Assembly (NCBI GenBank): GCA_949987705.1
Contig: OX465282.1
Location: forward strand, 61,687,922 to 61,751,921
Source: Thereva unica
Lineage: Eukaryota > Arthropoda > Insecta > Diptera > Therevidae
DNA: 64,000 nt
Direction: 5' to 3'
This document shows positions 30,115-41,251 of this stretch, piece after piece (positions within the stretch are counted from its first letter, which is position 1; the number at the start of each line of letters is the position of its first letter). The notes beneath the pieces are model-generated. The model did not search any database, was not told where the DNA came from, and was given only the letters and a program-made list of their open reading frames with translations. Position numbers and translations under genes: made by a program.

Positions 30115-33100
30115 TTACAATCGAAACCGAACTCTTTTCTTCGAACTACGTGTTACCGGCTTATTACTGTCTTCGTTTCTTTCTATGTGTGCCGGTTTTA
30201 GTCTATCAATAGATACTTTTACTACCTTCCCGTTAACATCTATCGAAAAATTTTTTTCTCCCCTTTTGATCACTCTATACGGTCCTTCATATGGATTTTG
30301 CAATGAACCTCTCATCCTATCCGTCCTCAGGAAAACAAATTCGCAGTCCCTTAATCCCTTTGGCACAAAGAAATCTTTCTTTTGTTCACGAGAGTCCGTT
30401 GGAACAATATTTCTCATATGGTTTCTTAGCATTGCCACAAAATCTGTTGGGTCTGATACAATCTCTGTGTCTCTTATGAAGAACTCTCCTGGGATTCTTA
30501 GCGCTTGACCGTATACTAACTCTGCTGGACTACACTTTAGGTCTTCTTTTATTGTAGTTCGCATACCCAGCAAAATAGCTGGTAAATGCAGTAACCAGTT
30601 CGGGTTATTCATCTTGGCTCTCAATGATTCTTTAAGTTGTCTATGAAGCCTCTCTACCATTCCATTCGCTTGCGGATGATATGCCGTTGTTCTGATCCTA
30701 TGTGTACCCAAAAGCTTCGAGAATTCCTCAAACATTTTTCCTTCAAACTGACCTCCTTGGTCAGTGGTAACCGTCAATGGAATTCCGAATCTTGGAAAAT
30801 ACTGTTCGTACAATGTTCTAACTACCATCTGTGCAGTGATATTTTTAAGAGGATAGACTTCGGGCCACCTGGTGAAACGGTCCACGATCGTTAATAAATA
30901 CGTGAATCCTTCTGCTGGCTGGAGTGGTCCAACTATGTCTATATGAATGTGTTCGAACCTTCCTGTTGGCGCCTTAAATTTTTCGACTGGGGATTTAGTA
31001 TGTCTATAAATCTTGGCTTTCTGGCATTCTATGCATGTTTTCGCCCATAAATTAATTTCGCTGTTCATCCTAGGCCAAAAATATTTTCCTGTTATCAGCC
31101 TTCTTGTACTTCGAATACCTGGGTGTGCTAAATTATGTACAATGTTAAAAACTTCTCTTCGTAGAGTTTTTGGAATGAACGGTCTGTCTCTACCCGTTGA
31201 ACATTCTAGCCAAATTTTATTACTTGTTGCAGGTACATCTTTTTCTATTAATATTATTCTTGAATTTCTACCAGAATCTTCCATTAAATACTTTAAATCT
31301 AAATCATCTTTCTGTTCTGCAATAATTTCTAAATCTATTTTCTTTTCTTTAATCGCGTCACAATCCTTACTATCTGTCTCTACTCGGGATAATGTATCCG
31401 CTACTACGTTAGCTTTCCCTTTGATATATCTAATATCCGACGTAAATTGCGTAATGTAATCCAACTGTCTCGCCTGTCTTGGACTTCTTTCAGCTTTTGT
31501 CCATATTGCCGAAGTTAGCGGCTTGTGGTCTGTGAAAATTGTAAACTCACGACCTTCCAGAAAATGTCTAAAATGTTTAATTGCCAAATATATGGCTAAA
31601 AGTTCTCTATCGAAGGTTGAATATTTCGATTCCGCGGCGCTTAATTTTTTCGAATAAAATGCTAGTGGTTCAGGCCCATTCTTGCCTGTTTGCTCCAGCA
31701 TTGCTCCTACAGCCACGTTCGATGCATCAACTGTTAAACTAAAAATCGCGTTCTCAGAGGGATGAACTAATAGAGTTGCTGAAGTAAATGCGTTCTTAGC
31801 TTTGACAAAAGCGTCCTCGCATTCCTTTGTCCACTCTAAATTCTTTACTTTCTTACCTTTTTTAAGCTCTTTGGCTAAATGACTATGAATTGGACTTAAA
31901 ATTTCTGCTAGTCGAGGAATGAATCTATGGAAGTAGTTTATCATTCCAATAAACTGTTGTGCCTCTTTTATCGATTTGGGTGACGGAAAATTTCTAATTA
32001 ATTTAACTCTGTCTTCTGATGGAAGTATTCCGTCCTTTGTAATTTTGTGGCTTAAAAATTCCAATGTATGAACACCAAAAAGACATTTCCCTGGATTAAT
32101 GTTGATTCCAAATTTTTCAAGTCTTCCAAAAACTTTTTCCAAATGAGCTTTGTGCTCTTCTTCGTCCTTGCTTGCTACAAGAATGTCATCAATGTAAACG
32201 AAAATAAATTCTAGTCCGTTTAGTACTTGATCCATAAAACGTTGAAAAGTTTGGGCAGCGTTCCTAAGACCGAAGGGCATTCGAGTAAATTCGAATAAAC
32301 CGAAAGGTGTAGTAATAGCTGTCTTGAAAATATCTTCCTCTGCCATAGGTATATGGTGATATGCTCTAACCAAATCAATTTTTGAAAATACCGTGCACCC
32401 ATTCAAATTCAATGTGAAATTTTGGATGTGTGGAATTGGGTACCTATCTGGGATTGTTATTGCATTAAGTCTTCTATAATCACCACAAGGTCGCCAGTCT
32501 GAACAGTTCTTTTTCGGTACCATATGTAAAGCGGAAGAAGCTGAGGAAGAGGATGGTCTACATAAACCTAACTTAATCATATGATCAAATTCCAATTTTG
32601 CTATTTTGAATTTATTGTTGTCAAGTCTTCTAGGTCTGGAAAAAGGTAACTGACCTTTTGTTTGGACAGAGTGTACTATGTTGTGTAGTACTGGTAAGTC
32701 ATAACGAGGTGGTTGGGTTAGTGAGGGAAATTTTGATAGTATTTTGCCGTATCCACTGTCAAAGGAACAATGCCTGGGTGATGGACTGTCTGCCTTAATC
32801 ATAATTCCGTTAACACTCAACTCAGTATCGCCGTCGATTAAACGTTTCCTTTTAAGATCAACCAATAAATTAAATTGCGTAAGGAAATCTGCACCAATTA
32901 TAGGTTTATTGACACTAGCTACTATAAATGGAAATGTTAAATCTCTTCTTAATCCGAAATCAATTTTCAACAGTTTATTTCCATATGTGTTTATCGTCGA
33001 ACCATTAGCTGCTGAAAGAATAAAATTAGGATCTTTCTTGTATTTGCCAAAATAAACGTTAGGAACAACAGATAATTCAGCTCCTGTATCTATCAGAAAT

Positions 33101-33198
33101 TTAAATTTATTTTCTTTATCAAAAACAAATAGTCTACATGACTTTCTTGGAATAACATTTTTACAACACGCTGAAGGGATACTTAGTTTTTTGAATTC
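30115..33198 (-). CDS. pol: pol of element C: protease, RT, RNase H, integrase, intact
   Basis: The frame is open from 33198 to 30115, about 1027 codons. The first Met at 32970 is internal, because the protease ([13 protein letters not shown] near 33070-33102) lies upstream. RT has [37 protein letters not shown] and YIDD near 32188. RNase H has [30 protein letters not shown] and TDHKPL. Integrase has His/Cys zinc residues ([15 protein letters not shown]), Asp in HIDIVGP, Asp in VTTDQGGQF and Glu in NGMVERLHR, then a [10 protein letters not shown]-terminal segment. All catalytic residues are present. It would be made as a Gag-Pol fusion by -1 frameshifting. Confidence 0.93.
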   Translation of the reverse strand, partial: EFKKLSIPSACCKNVIPRKSCRLFVFDKENKFKFLIDTGAELSVVPNVYFGKYKKDPNFILSAANGSTINTYGNKLLKIDFGLRRDLTFPFIVASVNKPIIGADFLTQFNLLVDLKRKRLIDGDTELSVNGIMIKADSPSPRHCSFDSGYGKILSKFPSLTQPPRYDLPVLHNIVHSVQTKGQLPFSRPRRLDNNKFKIAKLEFDHMIKLGLCRPSSSSASSALHMVPKKNCSDWRPCGDYRRLNAITIPDRYPIPHIQNFTLNLNGCTVFSKIDLVRAYHHIPMAEEDIFKTAITTPFGLFEFTRMPFGLRNAAQTFQRFMDQVLNGLEFIFVYIDDILVASKDEEEHKAHLEKVFGRLEKFGININPGKCLFGVHTLEFLSHKITKDGILPSEDRVKLIRNFPSPKSIKEAQQFIGMINYFHRFIPRLAEILSPIHSHLAKELKKGKKVKNLEWTKECEDAFVKAKNAFTSATLLVHPSENAIFSLTVDASNVAVGAMLEQTGKNGPEPLAFYSKKLSAAESKYSTFDRELLAIYLAIKHFRHFLEGREFTIFTDHKPLTSAIWTKAERSPRQARQLDYITQFTSDIRYIKGKANVVADTLSRVETDSKDCDAIKEKKIDLEIIAEQKDDLDLKYLMEDSGRNSRIILIEKDVPATSNKIWLECSTGRDRPFIPKTLRREVFNIVHNLAHPGIRSTRRLITGKYFWPRMNSEINLWAKTCIECQKAKIYRHTKSPVEKFKAPTGRFEHIHIDIVGPLQPAEGFTYLLTIVDRFTRWPEVYPLKNITAQMVVRTLYEQYFPRFGIPLTVTTDQGGQFEGKMFEEFSKLLGTHRIRTTAYHPQANGMVERLHRQLKESLRAKMNNPNWLLHLPAILLGMRTTIKEDLKCSPAELVYGQALRIPGEFFIRDTEIVSDPTDFVAMLRNHMRNIVPTDSREQKKDFFVPKGLRDCEFVFLRTDRMRGSLQNPYEGPYRVIKRGEKNFSIDVNGKVVKVSIDRLKPAHIERNEDSNKPVTRSSKKRVRFRL

Positions 33199-34031
33199 TT
33201 ATAACTACATGGTTTAACACATCTTTTGGCATTATCTCCAAATTTAAAGTGAAACCAGCAAAAAGGCTTATTATTTTCTCTATGTCTGCTATTTGAACGA
33301 CTTCTACTTCTTGATCTAAATCCGTGTTGAAAATTATTATTTTTATTATTAATAGTAAGTCTCTTGATTAAATTTGCTAAATCTTCAATTTTATTCTCCA
33401 GTAAGGTTATTTTCTTTTTAACATCAAGGCTATTTATGCTGAAATCTTCTTTGTTCAGGAAAGGATTTGCCGAATTGTTACCGATTGCCGAAATGAATTT
33501 AAATTTAGATGCTTCGAAAATCTTGTCTGCTAACAAAATCAAATCTTGAATATTCTGCTTTCCAGATGCCATTAGAGCAATATTTATATCCGAAGGCAGT
33601 TTCCGCATCCATAACTTCTTGATTAATTCTTTCCCTAAATGTGTTGATGTTCCAGCCAAAATGTCCATTGATCTGTAGAAGTCTGACGGTTTCCTGTCTC
33701 CCATCTCCGAGTTGGATAAGAGTTGCTCCAACTTATTCTCTTCAGATTCCGTGAAGCGTTGAATCAAGGTCGATTTAAAGGCCTCGTACTTGCCTTCCTG
33801 AGGTGGGTTTTGAATGAAATCCAAAACATTCATAATTATTTCTAAGGGAAGCGCCTGGATGACATGCTCATATTTCGTATCATCCAGCCTAACTCCCTTA
33901 GAATGAAATTGACTTTCCGCCAAAACAAACCATGCTTCTGGACACGGTGACCAAAAGGAGGGTAGTTTAACGGCAGAAGCGTTGATTTCACTAAAAGTAT
34001 CCCCCGAATTTTGCACACTCATTATTTTCAC
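33183..34031 (-). CDS. gag: gag of element C
   Basis: 282 residues from Met 34031 to the stop at 33183. The N-terminal two thirds are helical capsid-like sequence ([20 protein letters not shown] is a typical CsRn1-type capsid start). A coiled coil follows ([20 protein letters not shown]), then an arginine/serine-rich stretch. Near the end is an unusual zinc-type motif Cys-x2-His-x9-Cys-x3-Cys ([18 protein letters not shown]), the CHCC variant known from the CsRn1 clade rather than the usual CCHC. It forms the particle shell and binds RNA. The stop codon directly follows the slippery site that leads into pol. Confidence 0.9.
   Translation of the reverse strand: MKIMSVQNSGDTFSEINASAVKLPSFWSPCPEAWFVLAESQFHSKGVRLDDTKYEHVIQALPLEIIMNVLDFIQNPPQEGKYEAFKSTLIQRFTESEENKLEQLLSNSEMGDRKPSDFYRSMDILAGTSTHLGKELIKKLWMRKLPSDINIALMASGKQNIQDLILLADKIFEASKFKFISAIGNNSANPFLNKEDFSINSLDVKKKITLLENKIEDLANLIKRLTINNKNNNFQHGFRSRSRSRSNSRHRENNKPFCWFHFKFGDNAKRCVKPCSYKNSKN
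33186..33192 (-). promoter_or_regulatory. Putative -1 ribosomal frameshift site at the gag-pol junction of element C
   Basis: The minus strand reads A AAA AAC in the gag frame, a canonical slippery heptamer, immediately before the gag TAA. Slipping back one base enters the pol frame, which is open from 33198. I did not establish a downstream pseudoknot. Confidence 0.75.
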
Positions 34032-34572
34032 ACTATATAGGCACTAACGTAACACGAAATTCTTTTAAAATCAAAGAAAAGAGTTTCGATTCACTTAAAA
34101 TTCGCGGAACTTCTTATAAATTAATTTCGCGGACGATAGCGTTGACGGAGGACTCAAACTTTAAAACCGTCCGTTAAATAAGGAAAATTTCGACTTTTAA
34201 AAGAAAAGATCATATAAATCAATTAAAGAAGAGAAATTAAATCAGAAATTCACTACTACCAGGAAAAGTTTTGTATTTTAAAAGAAAATTTTTGTGTTTT
34301 GTTTTTTTTTTTAAAGAAATTAAAAATGGTGAAAATTATTAATTTAAAATGAACTTAACTTCCCTTAAAAGTTTTATTGAATCTTCTTTCTTCTCCTCTC
34401 TTACGTGTATTCTTTCTTCTTTTTTTTAAGAAACCTTCTTCTTAAAATTGTTCTTTTATTCTTTCTTCTTTCTTCTTATGAATTTTCTATTTTATTTTTG
34501 AATTAAAATCCTCTTCTTTTTGTAATTCCTCAATCTTCTTTTTTTAAAATTGTAGGAAAAACTTCTTTCTTC

Positions 34573-34587
34573 GTTTCGGGGTCACCA
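34573..34587 (-). promoter_or_regulatory. Primer binding site of element C
   Basis: TGGTGACCCCGAAAC, two bases inside the LTR. The first 12 bases fit a tRNA-Trp-type 3' end, the primer reported for CsRn1-clade elements. The leader from 34572 to 34032 is noncoding and T-rich on the plus strand. Confidence 0.7.
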
Positions 34588-34589
34588 GA

Positions 34590-35148
34590 TGAAGTGGGAG
34601 GAGCGACTCCTGAATGCGCTTTTAGAGTATAACGAAATTCCTCTCAACTTCATAAAAATTTTCAGTTAGGATAAATAAATTATGTTTTTATTTAATTTAT
34701 TCTTTTATTACGATTTTCCCGGATTCTCTTATTTTTTTAAACATTTATTTAAGTTTTAAATTTAACGACTTTATTTTATAACGGCGGTTAAATTATATAA
34801 CCGAAAGTTTTTTATTTCATCAATGAAAACTTATACTACGATAATTAATGTATACTGACAATGAACACAATATAATAAGACTATTCAGTTAGACTATTAA
34901 CGTAAAACTCATACATTTCTATTTTTTATTTTTCATGTCAATGAATCAGTGTATCTATGTTTGAATACATTTAATACTTGTACAGTGTAAGCGTACGTGA
35001 TTGTGATTTCCCTAGAGTGTATTTCCAAAGTAGTAGTGAAAATGACGTAACGCACACTGTACTCCAAAATTGTAAGTACACGTATTTAAATTCGAAAATT
35101 AAACTCGCAATAAGATAACAACAAAATTAATGCGTAGCGACCGCTACA
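34590..35148 (-). repeat. 5' LTR of element C
   Basis: 559 bp, apparently identical to the 3' LTR; it would hold the promoter. Confidence 0.93.
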
Positions 35149-35153
35149 TCGGT

Positions 35154-35905
35154 CAGTGATCGTTTTTTCGTTCAATTTCCGATAATCGACTACGAGGCGC
35201 CATTTCTGCTTGCCGCTGGCGTCTTTCCTTTTGGGCACCACCCAGATAGGAGAATAACTACGGCGTATTATACCCTGTTCTAGCAGACCATCGATTTGTT
35301 TCCTTACCTCCTCTTTATGGATGTAGGGATATCTATAGGACTTTGTATAGATCGGAGAATCGTCGATGGTTGGAATGCAGTGTTTCACTTGATTGGTGAA
35401 ACTTAGTGGTTGGTTTTCGTCATAGAAAATGGTTTCATATTGTTTGCAAATTTTTATGATGGCTTTCTTTTCCTCTTCATTTAAGTGAGACGTGCGGATT
35501 GTTTCTATGGCATTGTTAGTTTCTGGCTGTTCGTTATACTCAAAACTGATGTGGTTTAATTCAATATGTTCGGAAGACAAATAACGTTCTACTTTCAGAG
35601 GTTGTTCAACATAGAGTATTTGCTCTTGGTCGGATTCGTTGCTGATTTCCATTGTACTGTGCCACTCAATAGCCTTATATGGTCCTTCAGAGATAATCAG
35701 TTGGGGTTTTAAGATTGTGTTTCTAAGAAAAATTTCTCCGTTTCTTACATCTACAGGGAGTTTAACTTTTGCTTTAGAATGGGGTGGTATAATATGTTTG
35801 CCGGAACTGAAATTAGGTTTATACTTTAAGGGGATTTTTGCATTTTTAGTTATGAGGGCCTTTTCTACTAGGTCAATTTTACCGCCTAGCTTGGTATGAT
35901 CGCCA
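35154..35905 (-). pseudogene. pol: Element B pol: protease-RT linker and first part of RT
   Basis: The minus-strand frame starts at the right edge of the 1.75-kb insertion (LGGKIDLVEKALITK) and runs through the linker into the RT fingers: TIDDSPIYTKSYRYPY, QIDGLLEQGIIRRS, WRLVVDYRKLNEKTITDR. It ends exactly at the element C target duplicate, and the RT continues at 29487. The open frame reaches 35976 only because it reads into insertion sequence, so its Met there is not the true start. Confidence 0.88.
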
Positions 35906-35909
35906 AGTC

Positions 35910-37662
35910 TGTAACAGCATAATGGCGCGATAAAATAATGGGCGCCACTTATGCGAGGTATTACCCCCTTAGCCATAAGCCCGGAAAACTATGACCAAGG
36001 AGCCAATACCATACATAAGAAAGGAAAATAATTTCCGGAACTCCTACGCCGGCCACACGGAGTTATCTAGCTCGCCGGAGGGGTCGTGGGGTGTGTGGCC
36101 GGGGCTTACCGCGGTTGGTTCACCACTTACCTGTGTCTGTGCAACTTTGACTTCCGTCCATCATTCTCCGGTCATCGCCTGAGCCGCGTCAAACCCTGAA
36201 AAGAAATGATCCCCCCTCAACCATTCCACCAAAAAAATTTACCACAGGGACATTCTAATGTTTATAATCATTTAATCAATCTGTAAAACTCAACATAAAC
36301 ATTACATGGAAAGCTTAACAACCACGACACTGATTAGTTGCCCGTGTCAAATATTAACCGTGAACGAATACAATTCAAAAAAAAAACATACGAGTTACGT
36401 GCTTTGAGGGAACATGAGTATGAATGATAACATTAAAGCGCGCAGTATTGGCCAATACTCCTCACTTTGTACAAATGATAGTACAATCAACAGAATCACT
36501 TAGAGGAAAAACAAATTTCCCTGAACCAACAAAGAACAAAATGTAATTATTTCCGACAAGGAGCAACACAAATTCACAAATAAGTATAAAGAATATTATC
36601 AAGTTAATACTAACTACTATTAAAATTATTATTTTAGTAATAAATTTTTTTTAAATTAAAGCAAAAAGAAAGTTTTTTTTTGGTTATTTTATTTTGTGTA
36701 TTATTTTTTTTGTGTTTTTTTTCTCTGATCCACCTGGTGTGGATACACTGTAGGTATTGCTTAATTACCTGACTATCGAACGGTATATCACTTGGTAGTA
36801 ATGGAATATACAGTTCCTCCTTTATGCTAATGTCTGCTGTTTGATAAATATAAGCTAATCTTCCGGCAACTTTGTTTCTATTTAAACCATATTCGAGTAA
36901 TGTTGGATAATCCTCGGTCTGTTCTCCATCCCCCCTCGGTCTTCTGATTTCATACCTGTTACTTCGCTCACCAACGCTCCATTGCCTTCCGCCAATTCTC
37001 TACACGTTATTCCCGTTTTTGATAAATGCAAACAGTTTGTACAGATTAACACCAATCCGCACCTTCCCCTGCTAAAATTTCAACCACGTAAAACGCTGAA
37101 ATAGGTATATCCTGTTTTATAAACTAAAGGGCAAAACGCAATTGTTGTATTGCTGGTATCCTTTTCGGTACTTCCAAATTTCTCCAAATTCTTTTAATTG
37201 TTAAATTTTTTTTCTTATTTGTTCTTGTATTTTCGACTAGCAAAATATGTATTTATAAATGCACTTTTATTATTGAATTAGTAAATGTTTATATTTTTCA
37301 CATTTATAATCATATCCAACAACCGGTGCGAAAGACTTTTGTGAAATTATCTAGACTGAATCGTCATGTTTTATAATAATCTTTTTTGTTTTTTTTTTTT
37401 GCAACTGAACTGAATAATGAAGGTTTTTGTCTTCCAGCCAGTCATATGTGTTCAAAACTGATTTTTTCCTTTTTTTCTTCTTAAATTTTTCCGAACACAA
37501 ACTTTTGCCGGACAAAAATCCCTCACGTCAAAATTCGAACTCCCATTTTCTGTTTTTTTTCATTTCTCCCCGCCTACCTTTTTGTTCCGAAACCACTACT
37601 CGATTTTCTTTCCCACAGTAATTTTTAGTCAGGTAGATATTTAGGCAAAACTGACCGTTACA
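35910..37662. mobile_element. 1.75-kb noncoding insertion, solo-LTR-like
   Basis: The insertion starts TGTAAC and ends GTTACA, with AGTC on both sides (35906-35909 and 37663-37666). Removing it with one AGTC makes the element B protease-RT frame continuous. I see no coding region, primer site or polypurine tract within. TG...CA ends and a 4-bp duplication fit a solo LTR, though 1753 bp would be long; a nonautonomous element is the alternative. Confidence 0.6.
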
Positions 37663-37666
37663 AGTC

Positions 37667-37890
37667 CTAACAGACAGTGGAAGTACCCATGAAATTTGAA
37701 AATATAAAATTGTATTTCGCCGGAGTCATTAAATTCTGTAAATATTGGAAGGGTGACTGTTTTATCAATTTGGTATTTGCCTAATACAGTGATTATTGTT
37801 TTGGGTTCGCACTTTTCTACATCAGTGAGAAAAACAAATTCTGGGTTGATGAACGACGATGAAGCTCCTGTATCTATCAAGAACTTCAGC
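37667..37890 (-). pseudogene. pol: Element B protease
   Basis: The active site reads FLIDTGASSSFINPEF (DTG near 37870-37878). A beta-rich aspartic-protease fold follows to GYFHCLLGL, where the 1.75-kb insertion interrupts it. The short tail after that (to 37641) is insertion sequence. It would have matured the polyprotein. Confidence 0.8.
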
Positions 37891-37966
37891 GGCCGTCCGA
37901 ATGGGCTTGCTATGTTGATGTAAGCAAGTGTTGTACCATGCGTATTGACGTCTAGGTAACCTGTTG

Positions 37967-39171
37967 GTCCCTCAAGGCATCTATAGGAAAATTTTGCGCA
38001 TTATTGATATCGGTATCTGGATTAAACGAATTTCCTTCATAAAAATGATCCAGCTTTTATTGGTAGGAGCTACTTCCAAGTGGAATATTATTTCCGTTTT
38101 CCTCACTTTCGTCTGTATTATGGATTTCTTCCGCTATATATTTAGGGAATCCGCTAGGACGAAAAGGTTAATACGAGAAGGAATTATTCTGTGGGTTCTT
38201 GGATTGGTTGAAAGCAGTTCGTTGTCTTAAGTGAGAATTCCCAGAACTAGTATCCATTGGTTCTGGTGGAGGTAACCTAGGTGGGTTTGTTCTTCGGTCA
38301 AACACGTTCTGATTAAAATTAGGGTTTTTGAAATTGTTATAATTCTGATTGTTTCTATAGTTAAAATTCTGATTCGGATTCTTGAAAAAGGGCCTCGCAA
38401 TTTGATTGTTAAATCTGTGTGAGGTATTAAATTGTTTATGAGGAATACGAGGTGAAAATTTAAAGTTGGTTAATTGTAAGTGTGCAGAATTGTTATGCTT
38501 TTGATTCTTATTAAATTTAGGATAATTTGAAAGTGGATTTGATTTCATATAGGAAATATTTTGCTCTTTAATGCAATAGGATAGAGCTAAGGGTAGAGAA
38601 TCCGGTCTCATCGCTCGGATCATCGACCCCAAGGGTTCTCTAATCCCCGTTAGCATTCAAACACATTTCCGCGTATAGTTCTTTTTTCGCTTTAATTACG
38701 AAATTTTCTGTCTTGTGAATTAATATATTGTTATTAAGGGTAGCCTGTATTTCAACTACCTCGCTGTAGAATGTTTCTATATTTTTATTATTTTGCCTAA
38801 TCGAATGTAGGTCTCTAATTAGTGATGTTTCTGTTCGTTTGTCAGTAGTGTAACGTTAAATTGTTCTTTATATCCTCCCAACCAAGAGCAGTGCCGTATA
38901 AATTCAAAACTTCGTTTGCTTCCCCTTCGATTTTGTTTCGTATTGCACGCATAAGAATTAGGGAGTAGGGTGTACCGTCAATTGCTTTTAAATATTTTAA
39001 AATTTCTTCTACATTGTTGAAGAATTCGTGAAGTAGTCTAGGATTTCCATCGAATCGTGGAAGATCCTTGATCACATCAGGAATCCTTAGCGAATTAAAA
39101 ATATCTGTGGGCGAAATTGATGCACTCGCGGATGGGGCAAATTGTGCAGGGTTAATATTATTAGTAGCCAT
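37967..39171 (-). pseudogene. gag: Element B gag, with frameshifts and a stop
   Basis: From Met 39171 the frame shows LPRFDGNPRLLHEFFNNVEE and IRNKIEGEANEVLNLYGTAL, conserved errantivirus gag sequence. The frame changes near 38850, then runs through TETSLIRDLHSIRQ to a TAG near 38643. It continues to 38168 with an asparagine/phenylalanine/proline-rich tail containing PMDTSSGN, the same PMD motif as in element F. A last frame change leads towards the protease. No zinc knuckle is visible, which is normal for errantivirus gags. Confidence 0.75.
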
Positions 39172-39707
39172 TTCACTAATAGACTCGATTTAACTTTCCA
39201 AATTTATATTGGGAGCACTAATATTTAAATTAATACTTAAATCTTCTTCACTATTTATATTTTCCGGAATAGAGCTTAAACTTTTGAATAGCCTATTAAT
39301 TTTTTTTTGGATAGGGCCAAAGGGAAGGGTTTTTTGCAAATTTTTTCATATAGGGAAATAATGATCAAAGAGAAAATAATTCAATATTCGACTTACATGT
39401 CCAATAATTATTAGGTATTTCATCGTCCTGGGTCCTTTTCGATAGGTGTCTAGAGTTGAAACTCTCCGGTCCAACGGTGTGTTGCTGCAACTGGTTTTCC
39501 GCCAGAATATGAGATGCTGATGGGGAAACCACTCAAAGCACTTCAAAAACACTCCCGAATATCTCTAATCTTTATTATTATCTCGAAAAAAGTTCGGTAA
39601 TCCGCCGTATTATTTTCAAAACAATAATTGTATTTTCACTTTCGGTAAACCGCCGTTAGTTAAAAATTATTACAGATTATGTAGATATTAATGGATAGGA
39701 CCGCACA
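39172..39707 (-). other. Leader region of element B
   Basis: Untranslated sequence between the primer site and gag. The frame 39346-39552 has no similarity I recognise. Confidence 0.5.
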
Positions 39708-39728
39708 CCTATCCTACCGACTGCGCCA
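39708..39728 (-). promoter_or_regulatory. Primer binding site of element B
   Basis: TGGCGCAGTCGGTAGGATAGG on the minus strand (19 or more bases shared with the stray copy at 24321-24341), matching the serine-type site of element A. Confidence 0.85.
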
Positions 39729-39943
39729 ATTATACTTTTCGGACTCGGATAATAAAAAAAAAAGACAATTTAATAGGAATATTAATTTATTACTGACTTG
39801 TTATCTATTCAAAAGCTTCTATCAAACTGAATTTATTTCTTAAATCTAATTTCATTAAAACTAGCTTAATAATAATTTCCCATGCTCGGATTCTGGGTAT
39901 TCCTAGTCAGCGTTTACAACGCCGGATGCGTGTTGCAATTTAA
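39728..39943 (-). repeat. Truncated 5' LTR of element B
   Basis: 216 bp matching the inner part of 24341-24642 with several differences. The first 90 or so bases of the LTR are missing, so no target duplicate can be read. Confidence 0.85.
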
Positions 39944-40480
39944 TAAAAATGTGGTATAATCAAAAAATAATTGGGTTCGCGTCTTCTGGTGTGTTTTTTG
40001 AAAATTAATTATTAAACGACTATTAAAGAATTTAAGATAAAAGAATGAATATAAATGTATAAATTGTGTGAATAGGAGTCAAGGGCCATAAGTCCATCTA
40101 ACCTTAGTTAACTTTGTTAAGCATAAAAAATTCCGTGTGAAGTGTTTCAATAGTTGGTAAAAGATTAAAACAAAAGAAAAATTATTACGGAATAACATTA
40201 AAACAAAAAAAATTTGTGAAATATATAATAAAAAATAAAAGGACAAATAAAATATAATTTTGATTGTTAAAACAAGTATGTGCTTCTCATTTATATAACA
40301 GTGGCGATATCTACGGGATACTTCAAATCCACTGACATTACCAAATCATATGTATGTACATATATACATAAGTATATATCCAAAAGTTGTAGCTATCCTG
40401 ACCAGAGGACAGCGAAGGACGTTTATTTCTCCAATACAAAGGCTAGCAGCAACTGTAATGCTTTTAAGTTCAGGAGGGTA
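39944..40480. other. Noncoding AT-rich stretch
   Basis: No gene recognised. The long frame crossing 40280-40741 is low-complexity and overlaps the palindrome cluster of the next element. Confidence 0.4.
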
Positions 40481-40490
40481 CGTAAAATAT

Positions 40491-40740
40491 CGCTCGCGAA
40501 CGAAAAAATATTAAATTCTCTTGTTTTTTTCGCTTGCGAGCCGAATTTTATGTTTAAATTCGCGAACTTTATTTTTGAAGAGAATTTTATAAGTTGCGTT
40601 CGCTCAATAAGAGCGAATGCAATCGCTTTACATACAAAGCAATTCGTTCTTAAGAACGAGTTGAAATCAAGAAAATTATGTTTCGCTCTCGAGAGTGAAA
40701 AAGAACTGAAAAGAACGATTTGTTTTCATTCTTTGAGTTA
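40491..40740. repeat. Cluster of short palindromes built on GAGCGAA/GAACGAA
   Basis: An imperfect 17-base inverted pair spans 40493-40539. Further in are TTCGCTC-AATAA-GAGCGAA near 40600, TCGTTCTTAAGAACGA near 40646 and TTCGCTCTCGAGAGTGAA near 40682. They lie just upstream of the hAT start codon, where hAT elements usually carry subterminal transposase-binding repeats. Confidence 0.7.
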
Positions 40741-40795
40741 AGTTCGTGATGTACGGGTATGTGCTCGACTCGAGGGTTTTATAAAGTTAGTAATT

Positions 40796-41237
40796 ATGGG
40801 TCGCCGGAAAGTATTTGATATGTGTAAATACGTTATTTATGTGAAAATAATAATTCATCGACTTGCTTACATTGTAAAAAAATATTAAAACGACAATCTA
40901 CGGGAAATATAAAAAGACAGTATGCTACAGTGCACAAAATCGATGTAAATAATGGGAATGAACAATTGACGTCAGCAGAAGAGACTGAAAAAAGTGTATG
41001 TTCGCGAAGGCAGAACAACAGGCAAATTTTTACGACAATGGACAAAAATGAATTTTTATTAAAATGTATTGGACTTGTGACGGTGAAGAATATTCCTTTT
41101 AGAATATTTGACGATGAAGACTATTTTTAAAAAATTTTAGAACCGTATGAAAATTTATTTAAAATAAATTTGAATTCTAGAAACATAGTGGAAAAAGTGA
41201 AAGTGGCTTCAACGGAAATAAAAAAAACATGTGGTGC
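40796..41237 (+). pseudogene. hAT transposase N-terminus with BED zinc finger
   Basis: ATG 40796 gives MGRRKVFDMCKY. After an early frame change the frame reads CLHCKKILKRQSTGNIKRQY ending at the His of TVH, a BED-type finger that binds the element ends. It continues through KNEFLLKCIGLVTVKNIPF, a conserved hAT stretch, to a TAA at 41128, then LEPYENLFKINLNSRNIVEK. The LINE interrupts at 41238. Confidence 0.8.
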
Positions 41238-41251
41238 ATAAAAAGATTTTT

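Larger units (their letters stand above)
29493..35148 (-). mobile_element. Intact CsRn1-like Ty3/Gypsy retrotransposon (element C)
   Basis: A 5656-bp element with two 559-bp LTRs that look identical base for base, flanked by a 5-bp duplication TCGGT (29488-29492 and 35149-35153). It lies inside the RT of element B. It has a primer site, gag, pol joined by a -1 frameshift site, and a polypurine tract. No stop or frameshift breaks gag or pol. Identical LTRs and intact genes point to a very recent insertion and probable current activity in this genome. Confidence 0.93.
24268..39943 (-). mobile_element. Errantivirus-like element B with integrase-SUMO protease fusion
   Basis: A minus-strand Ty3/Gypsy retroelement. 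Reading from high to low coordinates: truncated 5' LTR (39943-39728), primer site, leader, gag, protease, RT, RNase H, integrase fused to a SENP/Ulp1 domain, env, polypurine tract and 3' LTR (24642-24341). Two later insertions interrupt it: element C in RT (29493-35148) and a 1.75-kb insertion at the protease-RT boundary (35910-37662). Removing these leaves about 8.3 kb. gag, RT and env are broken by frameshifts and stops, but the integrase-SENP frame is open throughout. Confidence 0.9.

Noticed and set aside
30098..30508. Plus-strand frames across 30098-31459
   Set aside because: They are shadows of the intact minus-strand pol of element C.
40280..40741. 153-codon plus-strand frame
   Set aside because: It runs through the palindrome cluster and has no recognisable protein features.
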